From contig SCQS01000034.1 in NCBI GenBank assembly GCA_004299705.1, positions 1 to 64,000 of the forward strand: a DNA stretch of 64,000 bases, read 5' to 3'. This stretch comes from Rhodanobacteraceae bacterium (GTDB lineage: Bacteria > Pseudomonadota > Gammaproteobacteria > Xanthomonadales > Rhodanobacteraceae). The notes beneath the pieces are model-generated. The model saw nothing but the letters and a program-made list of their open reading frames with translations. It ran no database searches and was not told where the DNA came from. This document shows positions 1 to 7,190 of the stretch, piece after piece. The stretch's first letter is position 1, and every line of letters starts with the position of its first letter. Made by a program: the position numbers and the translations under genes.

Positions 1-1035
1 GTGTCGATCTCGGGCTACCACATCGCCGAGGCCGGCGCGAACCCGATCTCGCAGCTCGCCTTCACGCTGTCGAACGGCTTCACCATCGTCGAGTACTACC
101 TCGCGCGCGGCATGCAGATCGACGACTTCGCACCCAACCTGTCGTTCTTCTTCTCCAACGGCATGGACCCGGAATACAGCGTCATCGGCCGCGTGGCGCG
201 GCGCATCTGGGCGCGCGCGATGCGCGAGCGCTACGGCGCCTCCGCCCGCAGCCAGATGCTGAAGTACCACATCCAGACCTCCGGCCGCTCGCTGCACGCG
301 CAGGAAATCCAGTTCAACGACATCCGCACCACGCTGCAGGCGCTGTACGCGCTGTTCGACAACTGCAATTCGCTGCACACCAACGCCTACGACGAGGCCA
401 TCACCACGCCCACCGAGGAATCGGTGCGCCGCGCAGTCGCCATCCAGCTCATCATCAACCACGAGCTCGGCCTCAACTTCAACGAGAACCCGTGGCAGGG
501 CAGCTACGTCATCGAGCAGCTCACCGATCTGGTGGAAGAGGCCGTGTACAAGGAGTTCGAGGCCATCAGCGACCGCGGCGGCGTGCTGGGCGCGATGGAC
601 ACCATGTACCAGCGCGGCAAGATCCAGGAAGAATCGCTGTACTACGAACACAAGAAACACGACGGCTCGCTGCCGCTGATCGGCGTCAACACCTTCCTGC
701 CCAAGGAACACGCCGGCGAAACCGCCACCACCATCGAACTGATCCGCTCGACCGAGGAAGAGAAGGGCCAGCAGATCACCAACGTGCAGGCCTTCCAGAA
801 GGCCCGCAACCCGCTGGCGCCTTCAGGCGAAACCGGCCACGCGCACGAAGTCGATTCCGCCGACGCACCCGTCAAGCAAGTCCATGACGGCCACGGCCTG
901 CGCTACCTTCAGGACACCGCCCGCGAACGCCGCAATGTGTTCGAAGCGCTGATGGAGGCGGTCAAGACTCACTCGCTGGGGCAGATCAGCCATGCGCTGT
1001 ACGATGTGGGTGGGGAGTATCGTAGAAATATGTGA
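1..1035 (+). CDS. icmF: Fused isobutyryl-CoA mutase IcmF, C-terminal part (5' end outside window)
   Basis: The frame is open from base 1 and stops at TGA 1033-1035, giving the last 344 residues of a B12-dependent acyl-CoA mutase. The segment beginning [12 protein letters not shown], the NPWQGSY stretch and the C-terminus [13 protein letters not shown] are typical of the mutase substrate barrel and tail of IcmF. IcmF fuses a B12-binding domain, a MeaI-type GTPase chaperone and the mutase barrel in about 1100 residues, and interconverts isobutyryl-CoA and n-butyryl-CoA. The B12-binding and GTPase domains must lie upstream of the window. The first codon seen is GTG, but it is internal, not a start. 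A plain methylmalonyl-CoA mutase large chain is less likely because of the tail. Confidence 0.88.
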   Translation: MSISGYHIAEAGANPISQLAFTLSNGFTIVEYYLARGMQIDDFAPNLSFFFSNGMDPEYSVIGRVARRIWARAMRERYGASARSQMLKYHIQTSGRSLHAQEIQFNDIRTTLQALYALFDNCNSLHTNAYDEAITTPTEESVRRAVAIQLIINHELGLNFNENPWQGSYVIEQLTDLVEEAVYKEFEAISDRGGVLGAMDTMYQRGKIQEESLYYEHKKHDGSLPLIGVNTFLPKEHAGETATTIELIRSTEEEKGQQITNVQAFQKARNPLAPSGETGHAHEVDSADAPVKQVHDGHGLRYLQDTARERRNVFEALMEAVKTHSLGQISHALYDVGGEYRRNM

Positions 1036-1249
1036 CACGGTGATCATCTCAAGTCTCTCCGATATCCACGTACGCATAGTTTCACCGACTGAGTGCTGAC
1101 CGCTGTGCCTGCACGCGGAATATCGGATCGAAGAGTTGGTAGTGATCCGCACGCTGGCGCCGGCCTGAGTTACTTGCCACGAAGGGCAAACATGATCGAG
1201 CGATAGTGGTGAGCCGGTCTGTCATTATCTAAATTCAGTAGGGGACTTT

Positions 1250-1435
1250 ATGGACTGGATTATAGCGAACAAAGAATGGCTCTTTGGAGGAGTGGCCGTG
1301 GCCGTGCCGTTGGCCATAGTGGGTTGGCTTCGGTTGAATCATGAGAATAAGCAAATTCAAAGAGGTGGGAAAAATTCGACAAACATACAAGTTGGCGGAG
1401 ATATGCGAGTTGGTGGGAAAGAAAATGACGAATAA
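1250..1435 (+). CDS. Small single-pass membrane protein with an NSTNIQVGGD tail
   Basis: This 61-residue protein has one hydrophobic segment (about residues 10-27) followed by a polar tail carrying RGGKNSTNIQVGGDMRVGG. The ATG follows a purine-rich GTAGGGGAC stretch. The base composition is clearly AT-richer than the flanking chromosome. Its 3' end overlaps the next gene by 11 nt, so the two are probably translationally coupled. The next protein starts with a very similar Gly/Asn motif (SGGDDSTNLQAG), suggesting the two act together at the membrane. The function is unknown; a defence or stress role is only a guess from composition and gene pairing. Confidence 0.6.
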   Translation: MDWIIANKEWLFGGVAVAVPLAIVGWLRLNHENKQIQRGGKNSTNIQVGGDMRVGGKENDE

Positions 1436-2530
1436 ACAAAGTCAATCAGGCGGTGATGATTCGACTAATTTGCAAGCCGGTACTATGATCGTAAATCTCG
1501 GGATCGACGAAAAGCGCGCACGAGAAATCTACCGAGAAATGAGCGTGCAATTGAGAGAAGAATATTCTAAGGAAGCTCTAAAGATAGCGAGCGATAGAGT
1601 AGGGCAATTTGAAAATAGCCTAATGCCTAAAATGGAAAAGGTGAATGGAGCTCTGGAGGCTTTTGGCGACCCGAGTTTCCAGCTTCTTCTGGTTGAGGCC
1701 CAGAAGGCAGCGGCCTCCACCGAAAGAGTTGCAGACTACGATCTATTATCTGAGTTACTAATCCATAGATTCGAGAAAGGCGAAAATCGCGTCATGCGAG
1801 CTGGAATAAGTCGCGCCGTTGAGATAGTTGATAAGATTTCTGATGATGCTATGCTGGCTTGACAGTAGCTCATGCTGTTTCGGCTTTTATTCCAGCTAGT
1901 GGGGATATTATTCAAGGCTTAAATATATTGGATAACTTGTACGAGAAGGTAATTTATGGAACTCTACCTGAAGGGCAAGACTGGATCGATCACTTGGACA
2001 TATTGGATGCGGTACGAATCGGTTCCTTTGGCGGATTGAAAAAGATACAGCAATATTATCCTGAGTTACTACCTGGATATGTGGACGTTGGTATAGAGAA
2101 AAACTCCACCGATCATAAGAAGGCAATCGAATTACTTCAGCATAATGGACTTCCTCGTGATGTTTTGGTCGATCACGCTTTGAATGATTCCTTTGTCCGT
2201 ATAAATGTTCCTAGAAGAGATGGGATTCGTTCGTTTCAGTTGCATCGGTTGAAAGTCGAAATAGGAGGGGTTATTTTCTGTCCTGAACCCATATCTGAGA
2301 TACAGTTTTCCTCTATCAATTCTATATACGACCTTTACAATCAGGATACGAACTTAAGAAACAAAAATATCGAGGCTTTCATTTCTGAGTGGGATAAAAG
2401 ATCCAATTTGAAGAAGCTCAGGCAATGGTGGGATGCAATTCCCGGTGTCTTCCAGATTACGTCGGTGGGCAAGGTTCTGGCGCACTCAAACGCTCAACGG
2501 TGCGACAAATCTTTACCGCCGCTCGCTTAG
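1425..2530 (+). pseudogene. LPO_1073/Vpar_1526-like protein, split by a -1 frame change
   Basis: ATG 1425 opens a frame that ends at TGA 1860-1862 (145 residues). The rest continues in the -1 frame from 1859 to TAG 2530. Joined, the two give a product of about 369 residues whose start (QSQSGGDDSTNLQAG, then an E/K-rich helical stretch) and middle (AMLA followed by LTVAHAVSAF) read smoothly as one protein of the LPO_1073/Vpar_1526 type. That family has no known activity; the name is from memory of its N-terminal pattern. The downstream piece could start at TTG 1859, overlapping the stop as TTGA, so a coupled two-gene form is possible. I see no slippery heptamer. A single-base deletion is the simplest reading. 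The gene is AT-rich and looks acquired. Confidence 0.55.
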
Positions 2531-2741
2531 ATGGTGGTAAGACCAATCACGCGTGATAATGAGTTGAAGGATTAGATGAATGCATCTGCGTCAACCTCAA
2601 TCCCAATCATGGCCTGAATTAGGGCTGCCTCAAGCTCTTGCGGGCCAATTGATCCAAGCCGCGCGCAGTTCCGACTCAATTTCTGGGTTAACGCATAATT
2701 TCTATCGTTATCCGGCGCGATTCTCTCCTGCGTTGGCGTAA

Positions 2742-2785
2742 ACAGGGGTCAGGGTCGACTTTTCGGCGGGTCGTCGGTCTCAATG
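2742..2785 (-). repeat. RAYT element end remnant, copy 1
   Basis: A short copy of the left end of the RAYT element at 7200-8045: GGGGTCAGGGTCGACTTTT followed by a CGGCGGGTCGTCGGT stretch. It lies just upstream of the unknown gene starting at 2796 and has the same orientation as the other left-end copies. Confidence 0.7.
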
Positions 2786-2795
2786 TGAGGGGCAT

Positions 2796-3251
2796 GTGGG
2801 TAAATCCTTCGAATTTTCTGATGCCTTAGTCGGCCCGCGCGAACGAGCGCTTCTCGGTTTGTTCGATTCGATGCGTTTTGAAATTGAGAAAATTGTGTTA
2901 AGTGACTCTACTTGTGAATTTCTCGTCGGGATTACGTGCAAGCCAAAGCGGCGACGTGCGAGCTATTTGAAGAAGAAGAGCGGGGCGTTTTATACGGATT
3001 TCAAAGTGCTAAATGAGAATATGCCAGTTCGGCAAGATTGCGCTCTGAAATTAGAGAAAAGGCTTTTTGATAAATTCGTGGACCACCCTCAATACCGCAC
3101 CACGAAAAAGAAGCCGAACTCTTATCGTCGAAGTACTGGAGGCAAAAAGGACGACGGAACGCGCTGCTACTTTTTGTATGTAGCTGTAGGGAAGAAGAGT
3201 AGAAAACCAGCGGTCAGAATCGACTTTTCAGCAGGCCGTCGGTTTCGATGA
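2796..3251 (+). CDS. Hypothetical protein bracketed by RAYT end repeats
   Basis: A 151-residue basic protein of unknown family starting at GTG 2796 after a GAGGGG ribosome-binding site. It is Lys/Arg-rich, with a KPKRRRASYLKKK patch near residue 50, and is AT-richer than its surroundings. The last 13 or so residues (from PAVRIDFSAGR on) and the stop codon are encoded by a RAYT end repeat, so the original C-terminus has probably been replaced. Direct repeat copies at 2742-2785 and 3205-3260 bracket the gene. A nucleic-acid-binding role would fit the charge but is not shown. No homologous family was recognised. Confidence 0.45.
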   Translation: MGKSFEFSDALVGPRERALLGLFDSMRFEIEKIVLSDSTCEFLVGITCKPKRRRASYLKKKSGAFYTDFKVLNENMPVRQDCALKLEKRLFDKFVDHPQYRTTKKKPNSYRRSTGGKKDDGTRCYFLYVAVGKKSRKPAVRIDFSAGRRFR

Positions 3252-3260
3252 CGGCCTTTT
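3205..3260 (-). repeat. RAYT element end remnant, copy 2
   Basis: A diverged copy of the element's left end (GGTCAGAATCGACTTTTC, then AGCAGGCCGTCGGTTTCGAT and a GACGGCCTTTT stretch). It overlaps the 3' end of the gene at 2796-3251 and supplies that gene's stop codon. Confidence 0.7.
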
Positions 3261-3301
3261 GGGCACAAAGCGGGGCCAGATTCATTTCCTGGCAGTAGAT
3301 A

Positions 3302-3352
3302 CAAAAAGGTGTCAGGGACAATTTTCTGGCAGGGCGACGGGGCGCCTCGACT
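3302..3352. repeat. Second REP-like repeat family, copy 1
   Basis: The core AAAGGTGTCAGGGACAATTT, followed by TCTGGCAGGGCGACGG, is nearly identical to 3393-3445. A weaker relative ending ATTTCCTGGCAG lies at 3273-3296. These differ from the GTCAGAGTCGAC family and look like ends of another RAYT lineage. Confidence 0.65.
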
Positions 3353-3392
3353 GAACGTCAGTCAGGCCGCGGCTTCTCGGCCGGAGTCGTCC

Positions 3393-3445
3393 GAAAAAAG
3401 GTGTCAGGGACAATTTTCTGACAGGGCGACGGGGGCACCTCGACT
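3393..3445. repeat. Second REP-like repeat family, copy 2
   Basis: A direct copy of the 3302-3352 unit, 91 bp further on, ending 10 bp beyond the stop codon of the convergent racemase-like gene. Here the AATTTTCTGACAG core can pair with the preceding GTCAG. Confidence 0.65.
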
Positions 3446-3454
3446 AAAAGCCGA

Positions 3455-4174
3455 TCAGTTCGCGTCTTTGCAACCGGAGCCTTTCGCGAGCATCCAATCC
3501 GCGGCGGCCTGGCAGTGGAGTTCGGTGGTGTCGACGCGCGGGATGTCTGGTGCGTCCTCTGCGCGCAGCAGCATGCCGAACTCGGTGCAGCCGAGGATCA
3601 CCACCTGCGCGCCCGCGGTGTGCATCCGGCGCATGATCGTGATGAAACGTTCGCGCGATGCCGCTTCCACGCGCCCCTTCACCAGCTCGTCGAAGATGAT
3701 CTGGTGCAGCGCGTCTTGTTCTTCCGGCGTTGGCACGCTGATGGACAGGCCGTGGCGTTCCAGCCGTTCGCGGTAGAACGGCTGGGCCATGGTGAAGCGG
3801 GTGCCGAGCAACGCGGCGCTGCGGTGGCCGTCGGCCAGCAAGGCGTGGGCGGTGATGTCGGCAAGGTGCAGCACCGGAATGCTGACGGCCGCCTCGACCG
3901 CCGGTGCCACCCGATGCATCGTGTTGGCGCAGATCAACAGGCCTTCGGCCCCGGCATGTTCCAGCCGGCGCGCGGCATCTGCGAGGATGCGGCCGGCCGC
4001 ATCCCAGTCATCGGCGTGTTGCAGGCGCGCGATCTCGGCGAACTCGACACTCCACAGCAACAACCTGGCCGAGTGCAGGCCGCCCAGGCGCGCGGCAACC
4101 AGCTCGTTGATGCGCTGGTAGTAGTGCATGGTGGATTCCCAGCTCATGCCACCGATCAGCCCGATGGTTTTCAT
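3455..4174 (-). CDS. Aspartate/glutamate racemase family protein (YgeA-like)
   Basis: A 239-residue cofactor-independent racemase-fold protein. The N-terminal IGLIGGMSWEST signature and the two catalytic cysteine motifs, CANTMH (Cys82) and GCTEFG (Cys196), are all present, so the enzyme looks intact. Members interconvert the L- and D-forms of aspartate, glutamate or other amino acids through the two-cysteine mechanism; the substrate cannot be read from the sequence. ATG 4174 is preferred over the TTG three codons upstream. The gene stands alone on the minus strand, with REP-like repeats just downstream of its stop and a RAYT end repeat upstream. Confidence 0.85.
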   Translation of the reverse strand: MKTIGLIGGMSWESTMHYYQRINELVAARLGGLHSARLLLWSVEFAEIARLQHADDWDAAGRILADAARRLEHAGAEGLLICANTMHRVAPAVEAAVSIPVLHLADITAHALLADGHRSAALLGTRFTMAQPFYRERLERHGLSISVPTPEEQDALHQIIFDELVKGRVEAASRERFITIMRRMHTAGAQVVILGCTEFGMLLRAEDAPDIPRVDTTELHCQAAADWMLAKGSGCKDAN

Positions 4175-4223
4175 GCCGTGCAACGCCCGATGAATTGAAG
4201 CGGGAATTCTCGCACGAGGTAAA

Positions 4224-4355
4224 AATTGGGGTCAGAGTCGACTTTCCGTCAGGTCGGCGGTGTCGCGGGCGCCCTTTTCCCGTCCGCCGATCTTCTTTGG
4301 GCCGAGCTTTCTTCCCGGCTGCCGTTCGATCGCAAGGCGGAAGCGTTCGGGGCCG
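4224..4355 (-). repeat. RAYT element 3'-end remnant, copy 3
   Basis: About 130 bp matches the left end of the RAYT element (compare 7203-7335): GGGGTCAGAGTCGACTTTCC, a CCGATCTTCTTTGGGCC stretch and GCCGTTCGATCGCAAGGCGG. It therefore holds the end repeat plus a fossil of the transposase C-terminal coding region. It lies directly upstream of the toxin-antitoxin module at 4399-4961. Confidence 0.8.
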
Positions 4356-4398
4356 CGCATGTGGTAATGTGGGTTTGTGGTAACCACGGAGCTTTCGC

Positions 4399-4653
4399 AT
4401 GAGTCGCCTGACCATCGACATGACCAGCCAGCAACACCAGCACCTGAAGGCGCTGGCCGCCTTGCAAGGCAAGACGATCAAGCAATACACGCTTGAACGG
4501 CTGTTCCCAGGGGACGCCGGGGACGATCAAGCATGGCAGCAGCTCAAGACTCTGCTGCGCACGCGAATCGACGCGGGGCTGGCGGGGGATGTGTCCGTCA
4601 AAAGTGTTCACGACATCCTCGATGAGGAACTGACGGCGGGCGACCGCGCTTGA
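4399..4653 (+). CDS. ParD-like antitoxin of a RelE/ParE module
   Basis: An 84-residue protein whose first half (MSRLTIDMTSQQHQHLKALA) resembles the ribbon-helix-helix DNA-binding domain of ParD-type antitoxins. The acidic C-terminal half would wrap the toxin. It overlaps the toxin gene by 4 nt (TTGA), the usual antitoxin-first arrangement, and probably represses its own promoter. Remnants of RAYT ends flank the module on both sides, so it sits as a discrete cassette. The family call is from pattern; the exact ParD subgroup is uncertain. Confidence 0.75.
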   Translation: MSRLTIDMTSQQHQHLKALAALQGKTIKQYTLERLFPGDAGDDQAWQQLKTLLRTRIDAGLAGDVSVKSVHDILDEELTAGDRA

Positions 4654-4961
4654 CCCGGCCCGGTTATGTCCTGACCCGTGCGGCAGAAACCGACCTGCGC
4701 GGAATCATTCGACACACGCGGAGGGAATGGGGTGAGGCTCAAGTCCGTCGCTACGTCACCAAGCTGGAGCAGGGCATGGCCCGCCTCGCCGCCAGCCAGG
4801 GTGCTTTCAAGGAACTGGGCGCGATCCATCCGGCGCTACGGGTGGTGCGCTGCGAGCACCACTACGTCTTTTGCTTGCCACGCGAACACGGCCCCGCGTT
4901 GATCGTGGCGATCCTGCACGAACGCATGGACCTGATGGCTCGTCTGGCCGAACATTTGTAA
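4650..4961 (+). CDS. RelE/ParE family toxin
   Basis: A 103-residue ParE/RelE-fold toxin: YVLTRAAETDLRGIIRHTRREWG at the N-terminus, and LRVVRCEHHYVFCLPREHG before a final ILHERMDLMARLAEHL segment, typical of ParE-type proteins. Translation starts at TTG 4650, which overlaps the antitoxin stop; no ATG is available nearby. No stop or frameshift is seen, so the module looks functional. ParE toxins poison gyrase and RelE toxins cut mRNA; the sequence alone does not say which applies. A RAYT end repeat begins 8 bp after the stop codon. Confidence 0.8.
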   Translation: MTRPGYVLTRAAETDLRGIIRHTRREWGEAQVRRYVTKLEQGMARLAASQGAFKELGAIHPALRVVRCEHHYVFCLPREHGPALIVAILHERMDLMARLAEHL

Positions 4962-4968
4962 CAGCAAG

Positions 4969-5103
4969 AACGGGATCATCGTCGACTTTCCGGCAGGCCA
5001 TCGGTTTCGGTGACGGCCTTTTTTCGGCCGGCCGATCTTCCTTGGCCCTAGTTTCTGTCCCAGTTGCTGTTCGATCGCGCGGTGGAAGCGCTCGGCATTG
5101 AGG
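4969..5103 (-). repeat. RAYT element 3'-end remnant, copy 4
   Basis: About 135 bp similar to 7203-7335, with the GTCGACTTTCCGGCAGGCC end, a TTTTTTCGGCCGGCCGATCT segment and a CTGTTCGATCGCGCGGTGG stretch. It starts 8 bp after the toxin stop codon and ends about 30 bp before the next small gene. Confidence 0.8.
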
Positions 5104-5134
5104 CTATACTCCTTCTGACTGCTGGAGAAACGCG

Positions 5135-5323
5135 GTGAAGGAAATCGTATTCCTCGTCGAAGAATCCGATGAAGGCGGTTCCGTTGCCCGTGCCCTTGGC
5201 GAGCCCATCTTCACCCAGGCCGATTCCATGGAAGCGTTGCGCGACGAAGTGCGCGATGCTGTCCGCTGCCATTTCGGCGAGAACGGCGGCCCGTCAGTGA
5301 TACGGCTGCACTCGACACGGTAG
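5135..5323 (+). CDS. HicB-like small protein without an adjacent HicA
   Basis: A 62-residue protein starting at GTG 5135. The sequence KEIVFLVEESDEGGSVARAL and the DEVRDAVRCHF helix match the small HicB-like family often mislabelled 2-oxoisovalerate dehydrogenase. Such proteins normally precede a HicA toxin. Here the next gene, 2 nt away, is a DUF4160 protein and no HicA is present. It may be an orphan antitoxin or may have a new partner. It is the first gene of a tight run through 6065 that lies between two RAYT end repeats. Confidence 0.6.
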   Translation: MKEIVFLVEESDEGGSVARALGEPIFTQADSMEALRDEVRDAVRCHFGENGGPSVIRLHSTR

Positions 5324-5325
5324 CC

Positions 5326-5592
5326 ATGCCGATCATTTCCAGCTTCTTCGGCATCTACGTGCGTATGTACTTCGCGGATCACGCACCGCCGCATATCCAT
5401 GTGGAGTATCAAGGACACGAAGCGCTGGTGGCGATCGACTCGGGCGAAATCCTGCAAGGGCGCTTGCCCAAACGCGCAGGTGTTTTGGTGCGTCAGTGGT
5501 GCCTCGACCACCGCGACGAACTGGGGCAGAATTGGAAACACGCGCAGGCATTGCAACCGTTGAGCCGCATTCCGGGAGCCGACAATGATTAA
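5326..5592 (+). CDS. DUF4160 domain protein
   Basis: An 88-residue protein with the DUF4160 pattern: PIISSFFGIYVRMYFADHAP near the start, the PHIHVEY motif and a downstream GEILQGRLPKR segment. DUF4160 genes regularly precede DUF2442 genes and the pair is suspected to be a toxin-antitoxin system; no activity is established. It begins 2 nt after the HicB-like stop and overlaps the DUF2442 start by 8 nt, so it is cotranslated with both. Confidence 0.75.
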   Translation: MPIISSFFGIYVRMYFADHAPPHIHVEYQGHEALVAIDSGEILQGRLPKRAGVLVRQWCLDHRDELGQNWKHAQALQPLSRIPGADND

Positions 5593-5854
5593 GCTGATCT
5601 CCATCGAGCCGAAGCAAGGCTACGAAATCCTGCTCCGTTTTTCGGACGGCGCATCCGGCGTCTTCGATTTCAAACCCTTCGTCGAGGCCGGCACCGAGAT
5701 GACCGAGCCATTGCGTGACCGAACATTTTTCAAGCGCTGCTTCATCGAGCTCGGTGCGCTTGCCTGGCCCAATGGGTTCGACATGAGCGCCGGTTCATTG
5801 CATCAGCGATTGCGCGATGACGGCAAGTTGCGCCGTGACCCCAAGGCCGCGTGA
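5585..5854 (+). CDS. DUF2442 domain protein
   Basis: An 89-residue DUF2442 protein. LRFSDGASGVFDFKPF and the later FIELGALAWPNGFDMS segment are characteristic. It is the usual downstream partner of DUF4160, here overlapping it by 8 nt. The family may supply the antitoxin half of the pair, by analogy with other small two-gene modules; this is inference. The gene is complete. Confidence 0.75.
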   Translation: MIKLISIEPKQGYEILLRFSDGASGVFDFKPFVEAGTEMTEPLRDRTFFKRCFIELGALAWPNGFDMSAGSLHQRLRDDGKLRRDPKAA

Positions 5855-5867
5855 GCCGAAGAATGTC

Positions 5868-6065
5868 ATGAAGGTCAAATACTTCCAGGACACCGACACG
5901 CTCTACATCGAATTTCGCGCCGATCGCATCGCGGAAACACGCGATCTGGACGAGAACACCCTGCTGGAACTGGATGACCAGGGGCGCGTCTGCGCCATGA
6001 CGATGGAGCACGCGTCCCAACGCACCGACATTCCGGGGTTTTCGTACGAGCAGATCGCGGCTTGA
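5868..6065 (+). CDS. DUF2283 domain protein
   Basis: A 65-residue protein beginning MKVKYFQDTDTLYIEF, the hallmark of DUF2283, with the family's later EL-DDQGRV turn. ATG 5868 lies 13 nt after the DUF2442 stop. DUF2283 genes are commonly found among toxin-antitoxin type small genes, but no function is known. A short RAYT end repeat begins 3 bp after its stop codon and closes the cassette. Confidence 0.75.
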   Translation: MKVKYFQDTDTLYIEFRADRIAETRDLDENTLLELDDQGRVCAMTMEHASQRTDIPGFSYEQIAA

Positions 6066-6068
6066 CGA

Positions 6069-6092
6069 AAACAGGGGTCGGAGTCGACTTAC
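6069..6092 (-). repeat. RAYT element end remnant, copy 5 (short)
   Basis: Only the terminal core ACAGGGGTCGGAGTCGACTT remains. It separates the DUF2283 stop (6065) from the 5'-truncated toxin remnant starting at 6099. Confidence 0.65.
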
Positions 6093-6098
6093 CCCCAA

Positions 6099-6266
6099 GG
6101 CCTGCGCCTCATCAGGGGCTTTCGGGATGAGGCTCTGTCCGGTGACTGGAAGGGCCATCGGTCATCCCGGCTCAACGAGCAATGGCGGGTCATCTACTCC
6201 GTGGAGTCTGACGTCATGATCGTTTAAGTCGTACGCGTCACACCGCATGACTACCGGAAACGTTGA
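6099..6266 (+). pseudogene. RelE/HigB-type toxin remnant, 5'-truncated with an in-frame stop
   Basis: Read from 6099, the frame gives LIRGFRDEALSGDWKGHRSS, then RLNEQWRVIYSVESDVMIV, a TAA stop at 6225-6227, and VVRVTPHDYRKR to TGA 6264-6266. This is the C-terminal two thirds of a RelE/HigB-like mRNA interferase in which a codon (probably GAA) has become TAA. The N-terminus is missing where the short RAYT end repeat sits. The gene cannot make an intact toxin, yet the antitoxin gene immediately downstream is whole. The normal order toxin then HTH antitoxin is preserved. Confidence 0.7.
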
Positions 6267-6267
6267 T

Positions 6268-6522
6268 ATGCGCAAACTCATTCCCGCCAAGAAGCGCATC
6301 GATGTCACGCCCGGGGAATCGGTGCGGATCATCCGCGAGTTGCAGGGCCTCAGCCAGACGCAACTTTCGGCCCTGTGCGGCATTCCCCAAACCACCATCT
6401 CCAGCATCGAGAATGGTCGCGTCAACCTGGGTGTCGAACGCGCGAAGGTGCTGGGCGTCGCCCTGCGCTGCCACCCGGCTGTCCTCATATTTCCCGGCTG
6501 GCAACTCGATTCTGCAGCCTGA
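6268..6522 (+). CDS. HigA-like HTH antitoxin, orphaned by toxin decay
   Basis: An 84-residue protein (from ATG 6268) with a Cro/CI-type helix-turn-helix: LSQTQLSALCGIPQTTISSI followed by ENGRVNLGVERA. It is the standard partner of the RelE/HigB-type toxin whose remnant ends 1 nt upstream. ATG 6247 is also in frame, but 6268 has a GGAAACG element in front and corresponds to the usual MRKLIPAKKRIDVTPGE start. With the toxin broken, it may persist as a repressor or as immunity against related toxins. Confidence 0.75.
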   Translation: MRKLIPAKKRIDVTPGESVRIIRELQGLSQTQLSALCGIPQTTISSIENGRVNLGVERAKVLGVALRCHPAVLIFPGWQLDSAA

Positions 6523-6638
6523 CCTCATTCCGGCGGATGCGCTGCTTGCCGGCTTGCCAAACTCGGCGGAAGCTACACGGAAGCGCAACGCCGATCGTGT
6601 CAAACTTGCCATGCAGCAGGTCGCAAGCGAGGTGGAAC

Positions 6639-7190
6639 ATGAAACGCATGGCCGGATCCCATCGGGGCACCATCGCCATTTTTGCCGCGCTCGCGCTGTG
6701 GCTGGGCAGCATCGCGCCGCTGATTTCCACTGCGGCCACGCCTGCCCAATCCTCGGTATCGGTGACGTACGTCAACCCGCAGCAATTCACCGAAAACCGC
6801 CTGTACGGCTGGCAGGATCGGTTCAATCGGGTCGATTACCTGGCGCAGCTCAAGGCCTACCTGATCAAGCAGGGGCAGGCCATCCTCAAGCCGGGGCAGA
6901 GCTTGCACGTCAACATCACCGACATCCGGCTGGCGGGTGCGTACGAGCCCTGGCGCGGTCCGCAATGGAGTTACGTGCGCATCATGCGCGACATCTACTC
7001 GCCGCGGATCGATCTGAATTTCAAGTTGATCGACCAGGACGGCAATGTGCTGCGCGAGGGCAAGCGGGTGCTGCGCGACCCGGGCTACCTGAGCAGCGGT
7101 GAGAGCCTGCCGGGCGCAACGGGTGCGTCGCTGTATTACGACAAGGCGCTGCTGCGTCGATGGCTGATGCGAGGCCCGGACAAGCTCTGA
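6639..7190 (+). CDS. Secreted DUF3016 protein
   Basis: A 183-residue protein with an N-terminal signal sequence (MKRMAGSHRGTIAIFAALAL, then a hydrophobic run and cleavage near STAATPAQ). The mature part, VTYVNPQQFTENR through the YVRIMRDIYSPRIDLNF segment, fits the DUF3016 family of exported proteins of unknown role. ATG 6639 is chosen because of the GAGGTGG ribosome-binding site and the signal peptide. The left end of the RAYT element starts 10 bp after its stop, and the transposase frame, running convergently, overlaps its last 55 nt. Confidence 0.75.
   Translation: MKRMAGSHRGTIAIFAALALWLGSIAPLISTAATPAQSSVSVTYVNPQQFTENRLYGWQDRFNRVDYLAQLKAYLIKQGQAILKPGQSLHVNITDIRLAGAYEPWRGPQWSYVRIMRDIYSPRIDLNFKLIDQDGNVLREGKRVLRDPGYLSSGESLPGATGASLYYDKALLRRWLMRGPDKL

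Noticed and set aside
1851-1862. Programmed -1 ribosomal frameshift in the LPO_1073-like gene
   Set aside because: No X-XXY-YYZ heptamer or convincing downstream pseudoknot is visible at the junction. A base deletion or stop-start coupling is simpler, though not excluded.
3515-4198. Plus-strand frame opposite the racemase gene
   Set aside because: Antisense to a gene with both catalytic cysteines intact; its translation is His/Gly/Ala-rich shadow sequence.
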